Assembly (NCBI GenBank): GCA_910574455.1
Contig: CAJSYZ010000007.1
Coordinates: 4,769,974 to 4,833,973 of the forward strand
From: Trichaptum fuscoviolaceum
Taxonomy: Eukaryota > Basidiomycota > Agaricomycetes > Hymenochaetales > Trichaptaceae
Direction: 5' to 3'
DNA length: 64,000 nt
The stretch's first letter is position 1; each line of letters begins with the position of its first letter. Shown piece by piece: positions 31,504 through 44,346 of this stretch. The notes under the pieces were generated by a model, which was not told where the DNA came from, ran no database searches, and saw only the letters and a program-made list of their open reading frames with translations. The position numbers were made by a program, and so were the translations under genes.

Positions 31504-32999
31504 ATGGCGCACAATGCTTATGACGCTGACCGCCGCTCGGCCGTATCATCTTTCTATGGCGGACGCAAATCTTCTCTCGACATGCTAAACTCAGACGTTG
31601 GGATGCGTGCAGGCTCACCAAGTGGGCAGGCAGGAGCAGGCTCGTTGTACACCAGTCAGCGGCGAGGCGCACATGCAGACGACGCTTCGTCGTTCTTCGC
31701 CCAGCCAAACTCGCGACCATCACAGGAGATGCTGAACGGAAACAAAACAGGCTACAACAATCAGTCATACTTTGCGGCAGGAAGGGAGGCGCCTGTGAAG
31801 TTTGGGAGGGATGAAGAGGAGGCGGCGTTCATTGGTGCGGGGCATGGCGGGGCTGACCAGGAGCAAGCAGCAGGTTGGGATGTTTATGCCGATTTCAACA
31901 ATGCTGGTCCAAGATACAGTACAGCATTCACGAAATACGATGAGGGGTGGGTCTTACATATAAATTTTACAAAGGAAAACTGATTAAAATCGTACATATG
32001 ATCAAATAGATATCAGCGCCTTCCACCTGACAATATCCCTCCGCCGTCCGTCCACTCAGGCAAACTCGAAGAGGCGAGCTCTCTAAATGGTCCTGTCGAG
32101 CTAGTCACTGTCCCTGCTCTCGGTGCAGAATGGAAGAAATCTGAACTGCAGGCAATGTCGAAAAAGGGGCGGAAGCAGCTGAAGGAGGGCAATCGGTGGG
32201 AGAACTTCCGAGCATGGACGCGAGATCAGCGTGGTTGCTGCGGAAAGTGGGGAACAAGAAAACAGATTGCCATCGGCTCGTTCATCCTTTGTGTTGCGTG
32301 CGTATTCAGTTCGATCTTTGGTATGAGTGCTCAGTCTGAACTGATTTCCACCTTGGTCCACATTAGCATCGGCCTCGTAATCGCATTCACCCTCCCGCGC
32401 GTACCTGGCTTAGCGTTTGCCTCAACCGACCCACTTAAAAATGGTACAGCACCACCACAGACCATCTTCTCCCGTATTCCAGCAAATTTCTCTTTCGCAT
32501 CGAATCTTGATCTCCAGGTTGACACCGGTAGCAACTTCTTGCCATTGAAGTTCAGTCACATGGAGGCCAAGGTATTTGATCTTGACACAAACTTTCTCGT
32601 GGGGACGGGCAATTTATCGGGGAAGTCAGTACCTGCGAAGGCGTTGACAGAGCTTTTCCTCCCGTTGAACTTCACGTATGTGGCGGCGAACGACAGCGAC
32701 CCAACTTGTGAGTCATAACTTCCAGGCAAAAGTCTTTTTCCGCCATATTTACCTCGCATCTCCTCAGGGAATAACTGGTACAACGCTTGCAAGAGCCATC
32801 TTCTTTACGCAAATGGCTCACGACCAGGTCTGTTTCATTCATTATACGACTTTAATCTCGGTTCTGACTATTCCATTTAGGCGTGGATTTCCGTCTGGAG
32901 GTGACGATGGACATTTCTGGACTTATAGGCTCGCACAGAGTTTCTACTCAGATCAAAAATGCGAACTGCCCTGTGGAGCTTCCGGAGAACAGTGTATAA
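31504..32999 (+). CDS. LEA_2-like type II membrane protein, unknown role
   Basis: Four exons join in frame: 31504-31946, 32010-32707, 32768-32827 and 32881-32999, giving 439 residues. A Ser/Gly-rich cytoplasmic N-terminus (about 200 residues, with YDADRRSAVSSFYGG) is followed by a basic stretch and one helix, IAIGSFILCVACVFSSIFGM, near residue 240. The lumenal part has NFSFASNLDLQVD, FDLDTNFLVGTGNLSG and LEVTMDISGLIG. This beta-rich pattern resembles LEA_2-type domains of conserved fungal membrane proteins. Several NxS/T sites fit a lumenal location. Introns are 53-63 nt. Product function is not known to me; the gene model is well supported. Confidence 0.85.
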
Positions 33000-34474
33000 A
33001 TTCTTCTTTCTTTCTTGCTCTTCATCTCCTGCCCCATCTCTCGGATTATAGTTGAGGCTATCACTGCTTTACTCTCTCATTCATCCAGTTGCACCCGTCG
33101 CTCTGTCATTCAATCTCCTATCCAAACTTCTCTGTTCTTTGCGTATCTATCTTTCCGGACTTACCTATGCGTAAACTAAGGAATACGGACAGAAACGATC
33201 GAGGTAGCCAACGGACACGTTACATATATATATGCATCATCACGACGCACCGCATTGCATAGCATTCCTTGCACTTTACTCGTAATTCATTCTTAGGCTG
33301 GATAATATATAAAATATTTGCGCTCGTGGTATTTCGCTCACATGTTTATTCAATTTCGACAGATGGTGACAAAGTGATCAAGGTACTTCCGTACTTGTCA
33401 TGGTCTCGACAGCATCTTAATTGAGAAACTCTACATGAGTGTATACATGATAGGAAAGCAGATAATAACAGCAGATGTACATGGATGGTATGGAGAGAAA
33501 CAAAAGTAGCACCTGAGAAAAAGAATGCTGGAGTGGATGATGTTAAAGTACATGTAGATGAAACGTAAGGAAACGTGAGGGTCATAATCTATAGGAGAGA
33601 TACTACAGCTCTTTACAAGAAGAAAGATGAAAGGAAGTGGAATTAAAGAGATTGCAATAGTGGGCGAAACTCTACTGCGTTTTGAGCGCGCAGCAGGGAA
33701 GGCGAACGGAGGTCTTCATGTCGGCCGCTACATGTTTCCGTAAGAAACACTGAATGTGTGCGCAGTAATGCCCAAAATACACTATCGGTGATAAGTCGGA
33801 ACCTTACCCCGCAGCATTTAGTAAGTCCCGCCGCTCGTATGGGGTATAAAATCCTCCGAGCCGTTATTACAATTAGTCGTACGGATGCAGATGTTGCGTT
33901 AAACAAGGATAAAAAGAAAGCCGGGGAGTCCAGGGGCGAAACACTCGAATAACAAACGTTTAGTGAGAGTCGGAAAACGGGGAAGAAATAGTGCCAAGAA
34001 CGTCGCTGGCGTATGACAGTAGAAGGCCCGGCCTGCCTCCGAGGTGTTCGGAGTGAACATCGAGGGTATGTACTATGCATGTCGGAGGTGAAGCGATGTT
34101 TGAGCTGCACAGAGGAAAAGTGCACGACAGAGGCTCTTAGTAGAAGGAGGCGATGCAATGTAGGCGGTGTTCCCGAAAGCGAAGGCGAAGGGGACAAGAA
34201 CCTGGAAATCATAACGCACAGCGTTAAGGTTGACTTGTAAGTGGATGACCAAAGAGGTACTTGTTCTCCGAATAAATTCCATGTAGTAGTCGGACGTGAA
34301 TAGGGCAGGTGGTGAGGAGAGAATAAGCCGGTTGTAAACGAAGCCAGTTGCAGTATAAGCGTCTGTGGGAAGTTCTGCCTTTGCCAGCACGCGGCTGTGC
34401 CCGCACTGCCAGTGGATGCACTTGCCACAGGCGCTTAATCGCACAGCAATACGAAGATTCTCGCGCGCGGACAC
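33000..34474. other. Intergenic, nothing recognised
   Basis: AT-rich stretches (for example around 33225 and 33305) and long minus-strand frames without motifs. The 261-codon minus frame at 34428-33643 begins without a convincing start context and has no recognisable domain; I treat it as chance. Confidence 0.35.
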
Positions 34475-35301
34475 CTATTGAGCAGCAGCTGTTGACAGCA
34501 CAGGTCTGGCTCGCACGTGGATAGGAATGGCGGTGTTCTCTGGGTATGCGGGAGGCTGTAAGTGGCCGGAATTGACCAAAGTGACGGCGGAAGCATCGAA
34601 GTTCGACAAAAAATGTGCACTGCCTGAGTGGACACTGCCTTGGGCGTCGTCGAAGGCGTTGATTTCGTTATCGGGGAAGTGAGACAATGTGAGTCCTAGT
34701 TCATTGTCATAGCCTTGCAGTGTACGAAGCGAGCCTATGCTTGACCTGTGCATGCCTTGGATATAAGGCCGACTTGCAGAAGGAGCAGAGCGCATTGCCG
34801 GCGATCGACCAGCGCGACCAATGACGCCGAGCCCCATGTCGGACGGTGAGCGTGAGGTAGCTCCCCAACGTATCCCTGCAGCAGACGGCAGGATGCGCCG
34901 CAAGCTCGACGTCTGCGAACGCGGGCTGGAAGGGACGCGGGGTTGTCCGTTCCTGTTATGGGAAGAGCGAGCGACGAGGAAGAAGGCGACGACGATGGTG
35001 GCGAAGAGGACTGCACGGCAGCGTTGAGCAATCGTCGAGGCACAAGTCACGGTTACTCACAGAACATGAAGATCAAGACGAGAACAGTTTTCAGTGTGAT
35101 ACCACCCTCGTCGCCCGGGACGGCAGCATCGGACGCTGTACTGAATGATGTAGGTGTCGTCGGAGAAGAAGGCTCGGAATCTGACGCGGCGGTGGCAGCA
35201 GCAGCTGCTGCTGCTGCGACTATAACGGGCCCATAGCTGGGAGCCACGGAAGCGTCGAAGTCACTAGTAACAGTGGAAGTGAAAATAGTTAGTGGAGCCA
35301 T
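34475..35301 (-). CDS. Single-pass membrane protein C, unknown family
   Basis: On the minus strand, exons 35301-35061 and 35010-34475 join in phase 1, giving 258 residues. The first ~65 residues are Ser/Thr/Ala-rich, with a run of nine or so alanines, and likely extracellular. The helix KTVLVLIFMFFLFATIVVAF (about 71-91) is followed by RSSHNRNG and a Ser/Arg-rich tail with an acidic patch (HFPDNEINAFDDAQG) and PPAYPENTAIP. The intron again sits inside the helix codons in phase 1, the arrangement shared by genes A and B. It is transcribed towards the LEA_2-like gene. I do not recognise the family. Confidence 0.75.
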
Positions 35302-38300
35302 TGTAGACGTTAGAAGAAGAGAATGAGTCTATGAGCGAGGACGTTCGCTCTGTATATACTTCGCAGCCGTTGGTTTCGGGAGAAGGACGGAGAACAAGTG
35401 AAGGAGGGATGATCAAGATGATTGCCTCAGCCAAGAAACAGGTCCCTTTAAGTAGAGAAACGTCGTCACGCATTTCAAGGTTCCGGGACATTGATCGTGA
35501 CAATTGTTGATATATAAATTATGGATTTTGCCAGGGGTTTGCCATAATATTCGGTCTGTGCAGGAGGGCGTCAATGAGGTTAAGATAAGTTCATTGTGGG
35601 TTTACCAGTGTAAACCAAGGGAATTTTGTTGTAATCGCACTGGCAAACATCGCCGCCTGTGGTCGACCCAGTCTATTAGCAACATCAGGAATAGAAAAAG
35701 CATAGCAATGAGGGCGCCAGGCAAGCGAAACACTAGAAAGCCAGTGCTGTAGCTTTGCCTCACCGAATCCGGCAGTTACGGCACAGCCCCGTAAGAAAAC
35801 ACAACATTGGATAGTCCGCCTAACGAATAGACTGACAAGCAAAAGGTACTCAACATCAGATACACGAGGTAGAAAGATGCATACGACAGCCATTGGACGC
35901 TCCATTATCAGGTTTCTTCTCCGGATGTGTCAGGCGGCTCTACTGCATCATTCTACGCGGAACAGAACGGAAGCAAAGTGCATCCCTTTCGCAGGCCATT
36001 AGCAAATGGCAGAATGTTTTGTCCTGTGCCTTCGCAGTCGGACAACAGATAAGAAGTTCGTAGAATTACAGAAGGTCCTGGCGCTGCGCATGCGCAGCAC
36101 AGTCTGCGGACAATATGATCGCAAGACGAAGAGATGGAGATGTGAACCTGGCCACCCTATGGGGTGGCGTGGCGTGATAGGATCGGCAGGATCGGCATTC
36201 CCTCCGCGAACCGGGATAGACGAGGGTCCGTTGAAGCCGAAGCGATGAAGGCCTTGGAATCAGAGAAACACCTTGTCTCGCCTTCGACTTGGTGCGCTAG
36301 CGAGTTAATAAAGAGATGGGCCTGGAAACTGCTCGGAGGTTCCTTATCTAGGTCATATCAGCAAAAGTCGCCTCGCATCCTTAAGGAAAAATAGGCCTCA
36401 AAGCCGTCGAGATATTCGATGCGTACGCCTTCATAAACGGTGAGCACCGGAAAAGCATCCAAAATTTCCGAGCGCCGAAATGGACTCTTTCGTCATAAAC
36501 TCTCCAAAATTGAAAGCAAGGAAACAGAGGTCTATTCATCTGAGTGATCCGTCTTGCAGGGTTGAGTAGAACATCTCCGGTATCCCTGAAGGAAAGGTGC
36601 TCCGAGATAGAAGTGGTTTAATTCCGTGAAACCTTGGATACATTGTGAGCTTACGCCATCCATTTATCAGCGCAGCACCGGTACTCACTGACATGCGCGA
36701 TTGACACAGGGCAAAGCCAAACTTTCGCGGGAGATTGTTTACTGTCCGACGGCTGAGATAGCATATGGTCAACACAGAGCATCAAATCTGGCTGATCATA
36801 GCTGATTGATAAGTATGAGCGTATCTCTAGAACGGTGCCCGAACATGAATAGAAGCGGAAGACAGACCAAAGCCCTGCGACAGTAGTGTAAGTCGATGAT
36901 TCTTGAATATAATGTATGAGTTTCGCATAGACATCGAGTCAAACAGAGAATTGCATTTCACCGTCTTTCTCCGCGTGTAACCTGGATAATATATGTATGT
37001 ATGCACCTTCCTTGTGTTCGGCACGCGTAGAAATGCAGATTTTGTACGAGACAAAGATGACCATCATCTTCATTGTCGCTTTATACGCTCGTTGCTCCCG
37101 GACTCGAACAGGAAGGATCCCTTTATCAATCAGTTATGCCAAACCGTTGTTCCTGGTATGACTGAAACAAGTATACCGTCAGCAGAGCTGATAACGTGGC
37201 CTTTGCGTAGACATGTCACGAGGGGGGGGGGGGGGGAAAGAGAAACATACGTTATAGTTGTCTTGGTTATCATTCAGTCGTTCATGATTAATTCCCATCC
37301 GGATCTTGCGCTCCGCGATCGCTATCTGAGCGTTCAAAACCAATGAAAATGATTTGATGAAATAGATGCAAAATATGTAAGCAGTTGACGTACGTATCTC
37401 AAAGCTCGGACCCACTTCACTCTACAATGTGCTGGTATTCTACACTAAGAATTCATTTTTGTGTCACAACTCTGCTCTCAAAGATCTAATTCAAATCTCA
37501 CCTGCGAATCACCTGCACATAAGAGCACACACTTCGTATTCGCAAAATTGACAGTAGAGAAATTCCTTGTAAATCGATTAATGGTCTCGCCATAATGGTC
37601 GTAAGGAAGGAATGTTGTGGACAAAATAAACATGATGGCGCGTCTTTCGAGTTCAGTGGGCCGGGCGCTTAGTACGATCGAGATTAGGGCCGGCTCTTTC
37701 GCGTCTGAACCGGAACTTGAACCGTGACTCGGACTTAATGCCACGTGACTTACCCGCACTCAGGTTGGCACGTGACTGGCGGTGATTTTCCGGCGGGTCC
37801 AATTCAACGTGGTTTTTTTTTTGTCTTCCACTTTATACACCGAACGTTGACGTCTTCGACGTGTCTCATTCGCCCTTCATACTGGACGAACTTAGAACTT
37901 CAATCTCAGGGAAACAAAGCCACTCGGTGGACTCGGCTTCGGATTATAGACATTTGTCGTATGGCTGATCCTCTTGCCATCAATTGTCTCAGATCCGCTT
38001 GTGATTTACCCGCGATCGGCTTCCTTGACGGAGTGTTGAAATGTCCAGAACGGCTTGCTTTCCTTAATCTGAAGTTCCATCTCATGCAGTTTTCTAAATC
38101 AACTTCTGGAATGCTAGTGTGAATCTTCATGCGCAAGCGGATGCGAAATTCTGCAGGTTGCTCTTTCCGACTAAGTTCACACAGCATGCAGTTAGTCTTA
38201 CTGTGTGCTACTCATCTAGTGTCTTAAGTACAGTGGTAGCCTTACTACATGTGCCACACCATGATGCATATCAAGCTTTTCACTTCCAGCGTGTTGCGTC

Positions 38301-38619
38301 CTTCACTTTTATGTCGGCTTTCTCAGAAGTCTCCTTTGAACACGATCTTCCCTCGATGTGATCTGGCATCAAGATGTCCTGTTGATATCACTTCATTGGA
38401 AACTTTTTGCGGCCCAGAGAGAAAGAGGAGTTCTGTATAAGACCACCCTCCTAACTATCTGATCAAGAGCTCATCGCTTTCTGTCCATGACATACCCAAG
38501 CATAACAGTTGACCCCTCTGTATCTTTATGTCTCGCAGCTAACTACATTCGGCGTCAGTATTCCAATTTAGCCCATCTCTCAACGTAAATCACTGATTGT
38601 ATTTTTCTATTTGTTAGTG
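35302..38619. other. Long region without a supported gene
   Basis: About 3.3 kb with only short frames on both strands. Notable points are a run of 15 G at 37222-37236, two CACGTGAC boxes at 37742-37749 and 37769-37776, and a 50-codon frame from an ATG at about 37960 that may be an untranslated leader or chance. No protein family, tRNA or repeat was recognised. Confidence 0.45.
37742..37776. promoter_or_regulatory. Pair of CACGTGAC E-box motifs
   Basis: Two identical CACGTGAC boxes 27 bp apart. CACGTG is bound by Cbf1/Pho4-type bHLH factors in fungi. No supported gene begins within several hundred bp, so the target is unknown. Confidence 0.35.
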
Positions 38620-40257
38620 GTCGTGGTCGCGGTTTACTCTTACAACGCAGGTACGTGCCACGCAGCTCACTTCCAACCGTCCATGCAGTGCCTTACAATT
38701 AGATCCTCTTCCATCAAAGTTCTGACATTTGGCGATGAAGTGTGTGTTTTCTGTTATATGTAAATCCTACGCACTAATGGTCCTTTCAGGTCAATTTTAT
38801 CTGGGTATGCTGATATCTGTCTCGGCCACTACCTTTCTCAACGTTACCAGATGAAGAAATGGACTTTGCCTGGCTTTGTTTATCTTGTAGTATGTCACTC
38901 TGCAGCCTATCTTGTGTAATCTATTACTTACAGTTCAACTACTGAAGGCAAAGTATCTCACAGGATTTCTACTGTGAGTGCTTCTAATTCAACGATGTTG
39001 AATACGAAACAAATGTCCTCCCTCAAGTTATGAAATACACCAAGGTGAGCGCCATACCCTCATTTAAGCCTGTTTCACTGCATGGGCTATATAGCTGGCC
39101 TTCAAATTGCTTGGTTTATTCAGCCCAGCATACCCGGACTTGGCGGTCCCTTTATTATTGGAGTGAGCTTCGCGGCTCTTCCTTCATTCGATATATCGTT
39201 AACAGATTAAACTAGTCCTTGCTGGGGTGAGCTTAATTTTCGCCCTTTTGATAGTTATTTTGAAGAACAAATCCCGAACTCACAGCGGAAGTAGGTTAAT
39301 GTATTTGATTGTGGTGGACTCAGAACTCATTTTTCACATTTGTATAGGTTATCCTATTGCCCTTTTGACATATGGTGGAGCCGTGGTCTTGTTTTGTGCC
39401 ATGGGTAAGGCATCCATCTTTTCTGCAAGGATGTGAGAACTAACAGCGATTATTGACTAGTACTTCTGCAAATCCGGGCATATGCGATCTGCGAGAAGAG
39501 TCGCTTTGTTCTCTGGACGTTCTGCTTATTGAGCTGCGCAGCCCTGACTGTCTTTATTCTTGAAGTAACGCTCTTCCCTCGTACGTCTATCACATATGCT
39601 TAGCTCCTTACTCCTTCATAAATGGCACTGATGTCAACATAAGGACTTCCCGCCATCTCTGCGCTGAATAGCATCGAGAATCTGTACACGAGTCTCAGCA
39701 GCCTCACCGCTGGGTCATCAACAAGGCAGAAAACATTTTCGCTTTTCTTCTGGCTACCATTCTTCCTTGTGGAAACAGCCTCTTTCTTCTTTGTTGTATA
39801 CAAGGCGGCGAAGAGGCACAGATGTCCCCGGTCCCTGGATCCCAAGCATACCAGCGCCACCCTCTTCGACATCATTGTGCGCGACAATATATTGTATTAC
39901 TCTGCGTAAGCACCTAGTCGCCTTCGATTTTGTATGATCCTCTTACTTACCCTGAGAGTAGTATCTTTGTCGTCTACCTCTTCGGCATTTGTCTTCTGGA
40001 TAATACGCTGGTGGGCGTCTTCAATGGTACTTCACCCAGCTTGGATACTCATGATCCTTCATGCATAGTTGAAGCAGTTTTCTTTCAAGTCCTTTGACTA
40101 TCTATCATTCTCCATTGCTGTCTCCGGCACCTTAGCCCCGAACCTGTTTCTGGGTCTAAAGAAGGGGTTTTACGAAGAACAGGAAAGACTTGCTGGAGGA
40201 GATAGTTACGCTACACCATTCCACGCATCAGCACCGACAAATGTGAGCAGAATTTGA
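38620..40257 (+). CDS. DUF6533-type multispan membrane protein 1
   Basis: Many short exons with 50-60 nt introns. The supported part is, in order: YPIALLTYGGAVVLFCAM joined to LLQIRAYAICEKSRFVLW and LSCAALTVFILEVTLFP (39350-39580); then KTFSLFFWLPFFLVETASFF followed by VVYKAAKRHR and TLFDIIVRDNILYYSA (39700-39900). After that come FVVYLFGICLLDNTLVGVF and a last exon ending NVSRI (40257). The pattern of RAYAI after a membrane span, a VVYKA span and a DIIVRD linker matches the basidiomycete DUF6533 family of seven-span proteins, whose function is unknown. Exons before 39200 are uncertain and the start codon was not fixed. It could also be N-terminally damaged. Confidence 0.65.
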
Positions 40258-40440
40258 ACACTCGTTCACGGCCACCTACTAATGCATTTCTGATATTCTG
40301 CAGCTCTCTATCTCGGGTTTCGATATCTCGATACGGAGGGCGCCAATAGGCACATGCAACTCGCGACCGGAAGAAGCTTAGGTCCCTGGCCTGAAAAGTA
40401 GCATTGTATATTACGATAAATAACCAATTACATATGCCAT

Positions 40441-43400
40441 TTATAATACACCGTAACCGCCTGTCGACAAAGACGGCGGGATAGCAGAAGCGTCCAATCC
40501 ACATGCGACTGACCGATCATCAGTGAGCTCAAGATCAATAGTTGCCCCGATCTCAAAATGGGACCATTCGATAAAGCAATTTGAGTGCCAACGTTCCCCG
40601 TTGACAGTGATACTCTATCGGAAGAAGAACCATCAGTAATCACAACTACTGGGAAGTATGCAAACGCGAACCTTCACGTATATTTTGCCACCCATTCCAC
40701 TAACTGGGTTACCCTCAAACCCGAGAGCATTGATAGTAGTAATTGTGTGAAAAAAGGGATTGCGAATACGCACTTGCCTGAAGTAGGGAGACGAAATGAG
40801 GAACTGGCGCGTTGCAGGAAGGGGATAGAGGCCAAGCATGTAGAAGAACACATAGCTCCCCATGGCGCCTGAATCTGTGATTAATTACGAATGAGCATCT
40901 GAATGCCAGAGACAAGGCAAGTGGTATTTGTAATACGGACCATCATTCCCAGGCAGCCCGTTCACGCTCGTGTTGTATGACTGAGCGATCGTCTGACGGG
41001 AACGCTCCGTGCTCAACCCAGGTCGATTAGCGTAATGATACATGAACGGTATTTGTTGTGAGGGTTCATTAGTAGAGTCAAAGTAGCCCTTCGTGACCAA
41101 AGAATGATCGGCGAAATGAGTCAGAAGAGAACAATCTTCATCAAACATGAACGAGAACTCACATTGTCAAAGATGAAGTCAAGCCTTTTGACAAATGCAT
41201 CGTTGCCACCCTGCAGTTCTATGAGCTTTGCAGTATCGTGTGGGACATATTGCGAATACTTTTGATGTAGTTAAGTTAGATGAGTTCATGACAAGTCTGC
41301 TGAAATTTGGAAGCATGTTAGTACTTACGACTATTGGACCTCCCTCGTAGAAGCCGTCCTTATTGAAACCATCTAAGAAGCAAGTACTATGCTTTGGGTC
41401 GTGGACGGTGCAATGGCGCGGGTCTGTGTAGAAGAAGGATCCATTTGCGTACTTCGGCTGTGGTTTGACGGTCATCAATATCGTGATCTCTAAGCGCAAA
41501 GAAAAAGGACGTTCACACCTGCATAAACCCTTTAATACCCTCGACTTCCCGCTCGTCTTCGTCAAGTATAGTCGTTTCTGCGTTCCATACCAGCTCGTAT
41601 CCTCGGGAGCGGTTTGCATACTTTTTAAAGTCGTCCATGTAGCCTAACTCCTTAGCGACTTGACTAATTGTGAAGTCATCGAACGCATACTAAAAGGAGA
41701 AGATAACGATATGAATGAAACTTCTTCCTCTCCGAGAGGAGTGAAATACGTTACCTCGAGTGTGCGTGAAACTTGTCGGGTAGCCATGCCTCCCGGCTTG
41801 AAGACACCACTAGGGATATAACCTATTCAACATTCATAGCACCTTTCATCAGTGCTCGAACGATAAGAGTCCCTTCGCTCGCATACCATACTGTTTCCAA
41901 AGACTAGTTTGTCTTCCCATCAGGTCCCAGTTCATGGGCTCTTCTTCTGCATCCTTCACCAATGCGGCAGATAGCTCATCTGAAGAGATATTAAACTCCT
42001 TAAGGTGGTCTTTGTACCTAAAGGAGGAGGTTGAGCCTTCGCGGCAAGGGCAATAGAATTGCCAGACCTACTTTATGAAAAATTCAGCAAGAATTGGGTC
42101 CCCACCTAGCAATCTTTCGTCATACTTCGTTTCTCTTAAAAACCAGGTTATAAATACGCACTCGAACCACCTTGGACAAACTGCTGGATCGTAGCACTTC
42201 GACATTCCGGAAGCCATCCCTCGTGTTGCTGGATGTCAATGAAAGAACGAACAATTCGCGCGAAAGTTTCCGGGTCATGCAAAGACATTAATGGAAATAG
42301 AGTTCTATACGTGTCCCACTATCCAAGACGTAATAGATGATGAGCTGACACGAAGGAAACAGGTTGGACGTGGTACACACATTACAATAGAGTGAATCAT
42401 AATACGGCGCTTCTGAAGACCACTTTGGATTTTCTCCCGAATCTTGAGAGAAACTGTGAGTATGAGAACCAAAAGAAATCTCTAATGCACTAACAGTCAG
42501 CTGGAACTATGTGTGAACGATAAAGCTAAGGGATGCTTTAAGACACCGTTTCAGGCCATGTAGTGAGGCTTGAACTCACCGACGAATAAAACAAGGCAGC
42601 CATATCTCTTTCCCTCTCGATATCATCTACAGGGACCTCAAACCTCCCAAGCAGTTCATTCCATTCGCTTCTCGCTCGTTCTCTCACTTTATTGAAGTCG
42701 AAGTCAGGTATCTCGCTTTCGGCGTTGCTGCATGCCTGCGCTACAGATATCAACGACACGCCAACCCGGGCTAAAATCGTCGTTGAAGATCCTTCCACGT
42801 GTGCAAGCGGCGCTCGAGGTGCATATGCACGCGAAGAAGAAGAGGTGGCGAAGGTGAGGATAGCCCCACGCTCGCCCCAAGATGTCGTTAGGTCTCTATC
42901 GTCCGTCCTGTTGGGAAAGACAGAATCGCGGACATATACGCCATATTCATCTGGCGAGCGCTGGGTATTTGGCGTTTGTTCTGAGCGGAAGTCTACGCAA
43001 ACAAATGCGTAATATCTGGGAAATATCGTCAAGGTCGAAAGAAAGAGGCGCTCGCAGAGTTGACGTACGTTCCCTGGCCAAAACTTGCCAGATACCGACC
43101 ACTCCCTGTTACTCGCCCAGTCTCTGAATCAACATCCACTTTCACATCTGAGCCTGATCCCATTCCATCATTTGTTATATCGACAATGATTCTTGGTCGC
43201 CAGTCTGCATCGTTATCAAGAATTCCGTATTCCTCCGACGCTTCTTTGGAAGGGAATGTATATCGGTGTAAGGCAGTTCGTCTTGTCGCTGTCAGCTCCA
43301 CCTGTATTCCATTAGAAAGATTTGTAGCGAAATAGCCCGGCTTTCCGTAGTCTTCAGTAACTCCGCCACCTGGAGGCGCGTTTCCGCCTGCAGCAAAATC

Positions 43401-43925
43401 CGCAATTGCATACTTGAACTTCCTTTGTACCTTCCTCGATCGCAGACTTGGTGTGCATGAGGTGAAATTCTTGCAGTGCGAAAGAGGAAAAAGCTTGAAG
43501 TTCGAGAGCGGGATGTTACCTCCTGTTCCGTCGTCATGAAGTTGACTAAAGCCGATGACATTATAGCGAGGATCTGCATCGTATCCAGCATGCTACGGAT
43601 GATATTGATATTAACTCTGACAGAGGGTTGTTTCTTTGATGGACAGGGACTAACATACATTTCCAGGAGAATCAGTGTCCATGCCCGCCTTTATCATCCC
43701 ATGAGGCAGCGTTGCTCCGGGGAATACATGTCCACCGTTCGTTGTCCCAATGAAAACATTCACAAGTTCGGTGAAGTCGAAGCCTGCAGCACTCTCAACG
43801 GCAGGAGCATCTGAGAAAAAGGGCACGCCGACACTTTGCAGTATCCCTCGAATGTATAGGAAGTATCCAATGACAAAAACCACGAGCACGCCAAACACGC
43901 GCCGGATGCTTAATGTTGCTTTCAT
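40441..43925 (-). CDS. GH92 alpha-mannosidase, signal-anchored
   Basis: Glycoside hydrolase family 92: exo-acting, calcium-dependent alpha-mannosidase that trims mannose from glycans. On the minus strand the start at 43925 gives a signal anchor (RRVFGVLVVFVIGYFLYIRG, residues about 8-27). The family's first motif follows: LVNVFIGTTNGGHVFPGATL and GMIKAGMDTDS. Later motifs: RIIVDITNDGMGSGSD (about 43190), GVYVRDSVFPNRTDDRD, ARSEWNELLGRFEV, YFDSTNEPSQQIPF, the conserved GLPGNDDSGAMGSY across an intron (40950-40850), and MLGLYPLPATRQF. The last exon ends SLSTGGYGVL at 40441. At least ten introns are implied; not every junction was resolved. No frame break was noticed. Likely secreted or in the secretory pathway. 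Confidence 0.9.
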
Positions 43926-44346
43926 CTGAAAGAAAGCATAGGGAGTCTGCGATGGTGGTAGGCAAGAAAGAGAGGTGCCTTGCCAGCTAGAAGAACTGAA
44001 TGTGCTGAACGGAGTTTGTCTGCCATTACTCGTCCCATGAAGCGAATGCCAAGTGCAATCATAAATCTAAATGGGAACGAAGCTCGGCAAGACCTCGGCA
44101 TCATGATGCCAGTGAGGGCGATCACCGACTATCCGGCAATATCCGGAGACCACTGCTACTGAAGGACCTTACGTTGATGATCAGTAGTTCACTTATCAAG
44201 GCCAGTGACATGGTATGGGAGACTTTCGAGCCTATAATATCACAATATTGATTTTGTTTTCGAAAAGGCTACAACAGATAATGGTACAGAACGAGCAAAT
44301 GAAAGAGTAGAAGAAAGAATTATTACAATGTAACCAAGTAACTTAT

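Noticed and set aside
33643..34428. 261-codon minus-strand frame
   Set aside because: No domain, no signal, unusual composition; it extends through the 3' side of a supported gene and is best seen as chance.
37745..38122. 125-codon ORF through a T-run
   Set aside because: It crosses a homopolymer run, has no motif and no splice support; not called a gene.
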